Positions 8,101-14,422 of a stretch of 37,281 nt of DNA are shown here, piece by piece. The notes below the pieces were generated by a model. The model saw nothing but the letters and a program-made list of their open reading frames with translations. It had not been told where the DNA came from and searched no databases. Location: the NCBI GenBank assembly GCA_018644935.1, contig JABGPL010000036.1, positions 1-37,281 of the forward strand, given 5' to 3'. Each line of letters opens with the position of its first letter. Position 1 is the stretch's first letter. A program made the position numbers and the translations under genes. This stretch comes from Calditrichota bacterium. Lineage in GTDB: Bacteria > Electryoneota > AABM5-125-24 > Hatepunaeales > Hatepunaeaceae.

Positions 8101-8476
8101 AGCAGTATGTAATGGTGAGACGGGTTCAGATGGAGAAACCTTCACAGACGGCTTTAAGGACATGAATCTAGGTCCTGTCATCGGTACCCGTACATGGGGC
8201 GGCTGGGTAGGTATCCGCGGGGACAAAGGACTTGTCGACCGCGGCGGTTTAACACAACCCGAGTTCACAGGCTGGAACATGAACGGCAGTTATCGCATTG
8301 AAGGCTGGGGAACCGATCCTGATATGGTCATCAAGGAACACCCAACAGCCGAGTTCGACGGCACAGACCCTCAATTAGACGCAACAATAGAGTATCTGCT
8401 GAACAAACTCGAAACCGATCCCATGCCCATACCCGAACCTCCACCCTACCCCGATCGGAGCAAGTTCGTAAGGTAG
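5123..8476 (+). CDS. Tricorn protease homologue, S41 family, exported
   Basis: Protein of 1117 aa. A signal peptide covers about residues 1-29 (hydrophobic AMIFIAFIFLFTIPVMSA). Two beta-propellers made of PD40/TolB-like blades follow (roughly 35-330 and 335-700), with repeats such as ISPDGKLIAFSG, GWSPDGQVL and LSPDGKRVLF. Then come a helical C1 domain, a PDZ domain (about 795-890) and the C2 catalytic domain (about 895-1090). Catalytic residues by family comparison: Ser778-His779 (LNCSHTYVGG) and nucleophile Ser1002 in GETGSDGE. This matches tricorn length and domain order. The archaeal enzyme degrades peptides released by the proteasome; bacterial exported forms probably clear periplasmic peptides. 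An unusual acidic-then-lysine-rich insert lies at about 550-590. AAGAGG before ATG supports the start. It forms a single transcription unit between two terminators. Confidence 0.93.
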   Translation: MRITGRSNFQLQAMIFIAFIFLFTIPVMSADNPGFFRYPHTNGEDVVFTSEGDLWRVSIGGGTAIRLTTHKGEERFARISPDGKLIAFSGQDDGQDDIYVMPVSGGEPRRLTFHPDREQVVGWSPDGQVLFRSSREIPFRGYRIYKVSPDGSFPDGIRITKASMISFEPNGDRIAFNRYSREFRHWKRYKGGWAQDIWVGNLEANEFANVTDNPAINDWDGTDAFPMWHVNGRIYYLTDRDTRANIWSMKPDGSDVVQHTNYSEFDVRWPAMNGDQIVFQNGMDIYVYDIKTDKSKMIQIDLPTDRVQARVKYVNPKKYMTDYSLSPDGKRVLFCARGELFTAPTKGEGLIRQLTFDSGVREKFPNWSADGEEIYYWSDATGEEVLYRISAKGGESSIIGDDNMGWNFPSMSSPDGKSVVYSNEELELVVMDLKSGKKTVVDQGSWEINDYGWSADGRFLTYSRPEPNYNNTVWIWDSKSHDIYAVTDDYTSSYNPVFDPEGKYLYFLSDRIANPYLDGKEMTYILDKRTMLYAVMLTDETESPFLSEADPSSGDEEWGEDEDGEDSGHGKKGKKGKRGKKDKEEKKEAVKVEIDFDGLSARIVPFPVAPGNYHSLSAVKNNVFYMSHQNRGMFNRSKHEKGPKGSPLHKFNLKREKHKVIAKGIRGYDISIEGEKLMVYKDGEFIVKGFDAEGFDDAEEKQKVKLSDWDLRVEVRPEWQQMFRESWRFQRDFFWTPDMHQVDWQAEFDKYNALTSRISTRDELNDLIGEMFAELNCSHTYVGGGDQRRPSSHPTGLLGADLSRDKSGYFRVDRIIKGRPWEEGLSSPLAEPGVKVGDGDYIINVNGRSVLESTTIFELLVNRANKITSLTINSKPEAKGSHEIVIKPLGSERMLRYWEWVDSRLEYVSEKSDGRIGYIHLSNMGGFGLSQFTAAYQPQHRKPALIMDVRYNGGGFVAEMILSHLGRQLVSVGRPRHGATYRGPGTAFHGHMAAVCNGETGSDGETFTDGFKDMNLGPVIGTRTWGGWVGIRGDKGLVDRGGLTQPEFTGWNMNGSYRIEGWGTDPDMVIKEHPTAEFDGTDPQLDATIEYLLNKLETDPMPIPEPPPYPDRSKFVR

Positions 8477-8487
8477 GTCGATTTAAT

Positions 8488-8525
8488 GTGCTGGCAGACG
8501 CCCTCGTCTGCCAGCACTATTTTTG
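8488..8525 (+). terminator. Intrinsic terminator after the tricorn gene
   Basis: A perfect 13-bp stem: GTGCTGGCAGACG (8488-8500) with CGTCTGCCAGCAC (8505-8517), loop CCCT, then TATTTTTG. Confidence 0.9.
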
Positions 8526-9273
8526 TACGTGTACGGTGCTCGTGAACCTGCTACCAACCCAAAACACCATATATGTGATTTTAATATATAAGCTTACCGG
8601 ATTCGGATCTTGGTTCTAAATTTTACTAAATTGAAAGGCAGCTGAAAGCTTAGATGATATTGGAATTAAGGTAATCACCTACTTCTTCGGATGCTAGTAT
8701 CTTCTACTGTGATGAAAAGTGACCATTTTCTCCTTGCTAACCTTGTTCGAAAAACCATTGCGACAGCGATCTAAACATACTTGACAACTCGAATTTGAAT
8801 TCGTAGTTTAAATTGCAGTTATTAGAGGTTTTACTAATCAACGATAAGTTTTTGTCTGGAATTATCAGTTTGTAATGGGATGACAAATAGGATGGTTGTC
8901 GGATTACCCAGGGTTATTATGGATTCCGGCATGCATTTTGAACAATTCACTCGTTGGTAATTAGTACTTTTGGAGATCTTATGATATTTGGAATACTGAC
9001 ATTAACATCACTCCATTTCAACGATCTATACCGATTTTCCTTTGCGGAAGATCGCGATGAAACTCTCCCCATAAATCATTCAGTTATCATGTCTTATCAC
9101 AAGACTATCCAAGCACCGAGATTTAAAGCACCACGTAACAATACAGGAAAATCTAACATCACTAAAAATATTCTATTTGAGGGCAGTTGGAAATGCCTCT
9201 ACGTTTGAGCAATAAATTTGCTGTTAACATTCTGATTGCACACTGAGGGCTATTTGAGAGAGGATACCGGAAG
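8526..9273. other. Intergenic stretch without a supported gene
   Basis: About 750 bases separate the tricorn terminator from the LVIVD gene. An open frame at 8954-9208 starts with TTG, lacks a ribosome binding site and has no family resemblance, so I do not call it. TTGACA at 8781-8786 has only a poor -10 (TAGTTT). A possible fourth copy of the dispersed repeat lies at 8843-8905. No RNA gene was seen. Confidence 0.5.
8843..8905 (+). repeat. Possible fourth, degenerate copy of the dispersed repeat
   Basis: ATAAGTTTTTGTCTGGAATT followed by GATGACAAATAGGATGGTTG resembles copy A (ATAAGTACTTGTGGTTAATT ... TTGTCAAACAGGAATGTTCG) in order and spacing. The match is weak and covers only the first half of the element. 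Confidence 0.3.
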
Positions 9274-12200
9274 ATGAAGAGCAAGCAACTCGTATTTATT
9301 ATTATTAGTGTTTTAATTACCTTAACCGCAACCTTTGCACTTGAAGTCGAAGCTGTAGGGTCCTGGGATACTCAATCCAGAGCTTATGCCGTTGATGTTT
9401 CTGGAGATATTGCATGCATTGCTGATTATCAGGGCGGGTTGGTCATAGTGGACATTTCAGATCCTGAAAGACCACGTGGAATCGCACAGCTGAACATCCC
9501 TGGATTTGCGTGTGGGCTGGCAATTTCGGGTGAGAATGTATATGTTAGCTCTCTTGAAGTCGGTATTTATGTGGTAGACCTGTCCAATCCCCGTCAGCCA
9601 AATATTATAGGCTCAATCCAGACTCAGGGGGGAGCGAATGAAGTTGCGATTAGTGGGGATTTTGCATATGTAGCTGCAATGGCAGGTGGATTGCGGGTGA
9701 TAAACATCGAAAATCCTCGGGATCTCCGTGAGGTTGATTGGGTAGGAACAAGAGAAGTTGCTCGTGAAGTTTACATCTCTGGTGAATATGCTTACGTTGC
9801 CTGTAATCAGGGTGGTTTGGATGTCGTTGACATTTCAGATCCAGAGAATGTTCGTGTGGTTGGTAATTATGACTCCCCCGGTAATGGTTTTGGAATTACG
9901 GTAAATGGTCAATATGCATATCTTGCTGATTATGATGCTGGACTGAAAGTTATTAACGTTGAAGATCCCGAAGAACCTGAATTGGAAGCTGCATTGAATA
10001 TCCCACAATTAGTTTGGGGTGTAACATATGCTTATAGTCATGTATTTGTCGCAAACCATTCAAATGATCTTAGAGTATTCGATGCCTCAGATCCGGGGAA
10101 TTTAGAACTCGTTAGTATTGGACAAACAGTGGATGTCGCAATTGATGTGGTTGTACAGGACAATTATGTGTATGTTGCCGACCACGAAGGTGGTTTAAGG
10201 ATATTTGAAATAACAGGCATAGGGCTCAACATCGCTCCCAATGAAATTGACTTTGAACGGGTTGCAGTAGATGGGAGATCAGAACGAGATATTACGGTTT
10301 CAAATCATATTGGGGAAGAGTTCGAAATCCTTAGAGTTGATGTGGATGGAGAATATTTCAGCATTGATTTTCAAGCACCGGAATTTATTGAACCAAATGC
10401 TGAAATAGAGATTCCGGTGATATTTGCTCCGGAAGAATCAGGGAATTTCGAAGGAACAATCACCGTTTTTTCAGATGATCCCAGAAATGAGGAATTGACA
10501 GTTGCAGTGAGTGGAAGTGGTGTCGGACCAATCATATCTGTCATGGGAAGAGATATAGAATTCGGGAGGGTTACTGTTGGACAATCCCTGCAAGATGATG
10601 TCTTGATTAGAAATCGTGGACTTAATAATCTTATCATCTCAGATGTAAACATCGAAGGTCAGTATTTCAGTACGGACTTTCAGGATGGACTGGTGATTGA
10701 ACCGGGTGGCCGTCACGAAATGATTGTTTCATTCTCTCCAGAAGAAGACGGAAATTTTAGTGCTGAAATATCAATTACATCGAACGATCAGGACGGGGAT
10801 GTTGTAGCGTTGGATGTCTCAGGTATGGGATTTAATGGCATCTGTTTTGAAACTCCAGGTTCAACACACGACCTTTGTGTGCGGGACGACATGATTTTCC
10901 TCGCTGATGGGAGGAGTGGATTGCAAATTGTGGATATCCACGATCCCTATAATCCGGAACTGGTTGGTGAGTTGGATCTCCCAGGTGAGGTTTTTGGTTT
11001 GGAAATACATGATGATTTCGCCTATCTTGCAATTGGTATCAGTGGTTTTCAGATTGTAGATATTAGTGATCTTGCAAATCCAGAGGCGATAGGCAGGTTT
11101 GATTCACCAGGTTCAGCGCAGGATGTCACAGTCAGAGGTGATTATGCATATATTGCAGATGAGGACGGGGGCTTAAGAGTGGTGGATGTATTTGATCCAA
11201 CTCGTCCCGCAGAGGTTGCCTCACTTGAGACTCCAGGAATTGCAAGAGGGATTCATATTGAAGGTCAAAACGTCTTTCTCGCAATTGACGTAAGAGGATT
11301 AATGGTTGTTGATATTAGCGATCCTGAAACCCCTGTCGCTGTGGGAAATTATAACACACCAGGTTGGACATATGATGTTGAAGTTAGAGGTAATTTTGCG
11401 TACCTGGCCGATGAACGCCGAGGTCTCAGAATACTAAATATTGAAAACATCGAAGATATGGTTGAGGTAGGATTCTGCGTAACAGGCCAAAATGCATATG
11501 GGCTTCAGCTTGATGGAAATTATGCCTATATCGCTGACGGTGATGGAGGTCTCGTGGTTATTGACATCATTAACCCTGCAGAACCACAATCAATACGTAG
11601 TTGGGCAACACCAGATGTTTGCCGTAATGTGTGTACGACGGATGTTTGGGCTGTTGTTGCGACTTCTGAGGTTGGAATGATCATCTACGATATTTCCGAA
11701 TATGTCCCGCACCCTGAAATATTTGTTGATGCAGCCAGAATTGATTTTGGGCGAGTACTCCCAGGTGATTTACAGGAGGAAACAATCCGGTTGAGTAATA
11801 TTGGTGATTTGAATCTCACTATCCGCGAGATGAATACAAATGGGGATTTTTTCAGTATTGCATTTGATGAGCCGATTATCCTCGAACCAGGATCAGAACA
11901 TGAGGTTACTGTTACATTTGCTCCCCAAGATGTCGGTGTGTTCAACTGTGAACTAGCGGTGTTATCCGATGATCCGCTACATCGCGAAGTGATAGTCTCC
12001 CTATGTGGCTTTAACTCACGAGAATTAACAGTCTCATTGATAGAGGGTTGGAACATGATTTCTATTAATGTGTCACCCACTCGAGAGTTTTATCTTGAAG
12101 ATAATGATGATGGTCCGGACGTAGAGATGATGTTCGAGCAGCTGCGGATTGACGAGGAGAATCATCACGTTATTCTGGTTAAGGATGAATTTGGCAGGTT

Positions 12201-13215
12201 TTATAACCCTGAATTCGGATTTAGCAATATTCCACACTGGAATTTGACAAATGGATACCTGGTCAATGTCGATCAAGATTTGGAAGCTGTCTGGACTGGT
12301 GTGGATATTCCTGCTGATACTGATATTCCCCTCGAGACAGGCTGGAACATAGCAGCATATTTCCCCCAGTTTGACCTTGATGCCAGTCAGCCGGATTTTT
12401 ATGTGATTTCTCCTATAATTGAAAATGTCATAATTGCGAAGGACAGGTTCGGCAGATTTATCACACCGGAATGGGGATTCTCCAACATGGAACGCTGGCA
12501 TGAAACTGAAGGCTATATGATAAAAGCTAACAATGACATTGTCTTCAACTACCCGCCACAACCGGAAAACAATGCAGGTATGTCCAGACCTGATTATCGT
12601 TTGAGCACTGGAACTGATAAATCGGTACTGTCAAGTGAAAATATGAGTATTCTAATTAATGTGGAAACCAATAACGCCATTGATCCTGGTGAACAGATAT
12701 TCGCATACTCCCTTGAAGGGAAACTTGTTGGCAGTGGGATGGTTGATTTGAATCGAAAATGTGGTCTGGCTGTTTGGGGAGATGATGTCAAAACTGAATA
12801 CTGTGAAGGTTTATTGAAAGGTGAAACTTTTACATTGTTCCATGAATCCCGGCCACTAATTACATCAAATGTAAACAAACCCGGTTCTGGTTTATGGTAC
12901 GAACCAAATGGTTTACTTATACTTGAATGTGCAGAAGCTGTAAGTGTCATTTCGGACTTTAGAATAACAGAAATTTACCCGAACCCATTTAACAGTTCGA
13001 CAAGAATTAGCTTTTCAATACCAGTAGATGGCAGGGTAAACAGCAGCTTGTATGATATTTCAGGCAGGATGGTAACGATACTCACAAACAAGAAACTTGA
13101 TGCAGGAGAGCATACATTTGTTTGGGATGCATCAGAATTCCCAACCGGAATTTATATCCTTCAGGTTAGTGCAGGTGACCAATGTTTAACTGCAAAAGTC
13201 ACCATGATAAAATAG
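9274..13215 (+). CDS. Giant secreted LVIVD-propeller/ASH-domain protein with type IX-like sorting domain
   Basis: Protein of 1313 aa. The signal peptide spans about residues 1-26. Residues 28-312 and 525-809 are two sets of LVIVD repeats (GGLVIVDISDPERP, GGLRVVDVFDPTRP and others), each about 42 residues, predicted to form beta-propellers. Three ASH (ASPM-SPD-2-Hydin) immunoglobulin-like domains lie at about 317-412, 420-520 and 815-914. Residues 915-1093 hold two tandem GWN...GY half-modules, and 1124-1185 a module with CGLAVWGDD; both recur in the protein at the right end of the window. The last 80 residues form a sorting domain (YPNPFNSSTRISF ... TMIK) that directs export through the type IX system in Bacteroidota; by analogy the protein is secreted or surface-attached. 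A purine-rich stretch precedes ATG. No enzymatic domain was seen; adhesion or scaffold work is the likeliest role. Confidence 0.9.
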   Translation: MKSKQLVFIIISVLITLTATFALEVEAVGSWDTQSRAYAVDVSGDIACIADYQGGLVIVDISDPERPRGIAQLNIPGFACGLAISGENVYVSSLEVGIYVVDLSNPRQPNIIGSIQTQGGANEVAISGDFAYVAAMAGGLRVINIENPRDLREVDWVGTREVAREVYISGEYAYVACNQGGLDVVDISDPENVRVVGNYDSPGNGFGITVNGQYAYLADYDAGLKVINVEDPEEPELEAALNIPQLVWGVTYAYSHVFVANHSNDLRVFDASDPGNLELVSIGQTVDVAIDVVVQDNYVYVADHEGGLRIFEITGIGLNIAPNEIDFERVAVDGRSERDITVSNHIGEEFEILRVDVDGEYFSIDFQAPEFIEPNAEIEIPVIFAPEESGNFEGTITVFSDDPRNEELTVAVSGSGVGPIISVMGRDIEFGRVTVGQSLQDDVLIRNRGLNNLIISDVNIEGQYFSTDFQDGLVIEPGGRHEMIVSFSPEEDGNFSAEISITSNDQDGDVVALDVSGMGFNGICFETPGSTHDLCVRDDMIFLADGRSGLQIVDIHDPYNPELVGELDLPGEVFGLEIHDDFAYLAIGISGFQIVDISDLANPEAIGRFDSPGSAQDVTVRGDYAYIADEDGGLRVVDVFDPTRPAEVASLETPGIARGIHIEGQNVFLAIDVRGLMVVDISDPETPVAVGNYNTPGWTYDVEVRGNFAYLADERRGLRILNIENIEDMVEVGFCVTGQNAYGLQLDGNYAYIADGDGGLVVIDIINPAEPQSIRSWATPDVCRNVCTTDVWAVVATSEVGMIIYDISEYVPHPEIFVDAARIDFGRVLPGDLQEETIRLSNIGDLNLTIREMNTNGDFFSIAFDEPIILEPGSEHEVTVTFAPQDVGVFNCELAVLSDDPLHREVIVSLCGFNSRELTVSLIEGWNMISINVSPTREFYLEDNDDGPDVEMMFEQLRIDEENHHVILVKDEFGRFYNPEFGFSNIPHWNLTNGYLVNVDQDLEAVWTGVDIPADTDIPLETGWNIAAYFPQFDLDASQPDFYVISPIIENVIIAKDRFGRFITPEWGFSNMERWHETEGYMIKANNDIVFNYPPQPENNAGMSRPDYRLSTGTDKSVLSSENMSILINVETNNAIDPGEQIFAYSLEGKLVGSGMVDLNRKCGLAVWGDDVKTEYCEGLLKGETFTLFHESRPLITSNVNKPGSGLWYEPNGLLILECAEAVSVISDFRITEIYPNPFNSSTRISFSIPVDGRVNSSLYDISGRMVTILTNKKLDAGEHTFVWDASEFPTGIYILQVSAGDQCLTAKVTMIK

Positions 13216-13280
13216 TTGCTAAGATCGGGTTATCGCAATCCGAGGTTTTGGGGTTCTCCTTGCTGTTCCTATTGATAAGT

Positions 13281-13412
13281 TTAAGTATCTAAAGGTAACT
13301 GTGATTGATTAAATCAGTCGGCTGACTGATAGTCGGGCAGGAATGGACAACTTACTGGATGATTATCACAAGCGAAGCTGTGAGCCCAATCCTGTTGGTG
13401 ATGACGAAATGG
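13281..13412 (+). repeat. Dispersed intergenic repeat, copy B
   Basis: Reads AAGTATCTAAAGGTAACTGT, then AATCAGTCGGCTGACTGATA, GGCAGGAATGGACAAC and GCGAAGCTGTGAGCCC. Against copy C the first 25 bases differ at about three positions, and similarity continues for more than 120 bases. It sits just before a terminator and a pseudogene. Confidence 0.65.
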
Positions 13413-13446
13413 AGAGTTTACGTCAACCGGTTTATTGGAGTTGCTC

Positions 13447-13490
13447 AAAAAAAGACTCCTGATTTGCATGCAGATCAGGAGTCTTTTTTT
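13447..13490 (-). terminator. Bidirectional terminator next to the sorting-domain pseudogene
   Basis: A 17-bp stem with A7 on the left and T7 on the right: AAAAAAAGACTCCTGAT (13447-13463) with its complement at 13474-13490. It can act on either strand. It probably served the now broken - strand gene, and may also stop transcription from the 1313-aa gene. Confidence 0.9.
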
Positions 13491-13496
13491 ATTCAT

Positions 13497-13920
13497 TTAC
13501 CTAAAGATAATTCTTAGAACCTTCTGAGTCACTTCCTGATTTCCAGTCTGCATTCTGATGATGTAAACACCGTTGGTAGTGTTTGTTGCATCCCATTTCA
13601 GATCGTGGGTGCCTGCTTCCATCGAACCGTGTAGTTTTGTGTCAACAAGCCTACCGTTTATGTCAGATACATTAAGCTAAACATCTGAACGTGATTGCAG
13701 GTTCATTGAAATGTTTAATGTTGCCTTAAACGGATTGGGATATGGTGTGAGCAGATTGTGTGTTTCTGGCATTTCAACATTTCACAATCTCACCTGTATC
13801 TTCACGATGGAAAGATTAAGAATTAACTGCTCGAGGGTTTATTGTTTGTCCTTCAGCAGGATCAATAATTTCAATCTCGTATCCTGCAGGTGTAGTATTG
13901 AGAATGTCATCCCGTAAGGG
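13497..13920 (-). pseudogene. C-terminal remnant of a type IX-like sorting-domain protein
   Basis: On the - strand this encodes DDILNTTPAGYEIEIIDPAE, then INPRAV, then LLTPYPNPFKATLNISMN, and after an in-frame TAG (13677-13679) LNVSDINGRLVDTKLHG and GTHDLKWDATNTTNGVYIIR. It is a clear paralogue of the last roughly 140 residues of the FG-GAP protein at 17723-20809 (IFNTTPAGYEFEVCNPSSEQ; LLSAYPNPFNPTLNIKLN). It carries at least three disruptions: two in-frame stops after AVNS and VKC, the TAG above, and a frame change near 13775. Upstream of 13920 the similarity ends, so most of the gene has been deleted. It keeps its downstream terminator. Confidence 0.88.
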
Positions 13921-14057
13921 CAATTCACAAAGCGCTACGTTTTCTCAATAAAAACTCAACATCATTATCCAGATAGTATTATCAAAACGCTCCTCGTTCA
14001 TTTATTTTAAATGCCTCAACCTTTCTCAATGCTAAAAAAAAATATACTTATGGAAAC

Positions 14058-14144
14058 TTGACAGTTAGGTATAATTATATATATATTGACGTACGTTAAA
14101 AACATCGCACGTGATAATATATATATAATAGAATAAACGTACGT
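14058..14144 (+). promoter_or_regulatory. Promoter with large AT inverted repeat and two ACGTACGT sites
   Basis: TTGACA (14058-14063) has a -10-like TATATA or TATATT 16-18 nt downstream. That -10 lies inside the left arm of a perfect 14-bp inverted repeat (14074-14087 with 14116-14129). The palindrome ACGTACGT occurs at 14089-14096 and 14137-14144, 48 bp apart, with CACGTG at 14109-14114 between them. The layout looks like a regulated promoter for the 14261-17420 unit. Confidence 0.5.
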
Positions 14145-14171
14145 ATAAATCAGAGAAAACAGGTTGTATTT

Positions 14172-14180
14172 TGGTATAAT
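14172..14180 (+). promoter_or_regulatory. Extended -10 promoter candidate
   Basis: TGGTATAAT: a perfect TATAAT (14175-14180) directly after TGG, an extended -10. No convincing -35. It would give a leader of about 75 nt before TTG 14261. Confidence 0.4.
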
Positions 14181-14260
14181 GTGGTATTTCAATATATTAA
14201 ACTTCGGATATTGTTTGTTTGAAGGAAAACGAGAGATTATTTAGGAGGTGAACTGATAAA

Positions 14261-14422
14261 TTGGATTACACCCGGCACACTCTTCCCCACACCTCAAACT
14301 TTGCAACAGTTGTATTGATTCTTTTTATTTTGATCGGGTTTTACTCTTTAGTTACGCTTTTATTATTGAAGAAAGTCGCCGTAAACCTCAAACAAGACAT
14401 ACTTGGTGCTAAAAAAAACTGA
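14261..14422 (+). CDS. 53-aa single-span membrane ORF overlapping the NTPase-TPR gene
   Basis: TTG start at 14261, preceded by AGGAGGTG at 14243-14250, the best Shine-Dalgarno sequence in this unit. It encodes a polar N-terminus, a strong hydrophobic helix at about residues 16-36 (TVVLILFILIGFYSLVTLLL), then KK and a charged tail ending DILGAKKN. The positive residues after the helix predict that the C-terminus faces the cytoplasm. Its last 20 nt overlap the next gene's start. The overlap contains A8 (14411-14418); with seven A residues the reading frame would run straight into the NTPase. It is therefore either the true N-terminus of a 1050-aa membrane-anchored protein (homopolymer error or transcriptional slippage) or a separate small membrane partner. 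Confidence 0.6.
   Translation: MDYTRHTLPHTSNFATVVLILFILIGFYSLVTLLLLKKVAVNLKQDILGAKKN

Noticed and set aside
8954-9208. 84-aa + strand open frame between the tricorn and LVIVD genes
   Set aside because: TTG start without a ribosome binding site, no recognisable motif, and composition like the surrounding non-coding DNA.
12073-12561. 162-aa - strand open frame inside the 1313-aa gene
   Set aside because: Antisense of the GWN...GY modules, which are shared with another protein on the sense strand.
14411-14422. Canonical -1 frameshift heptamer A AAA AAC before the TGA of the 53-aa ORF
   Set aside because: A -1 shift leads into a frame with a stop after four codons. The NTPase lies in the +1 frame, so only loss of one A, not ribosomal -1 slippage, would join the two.
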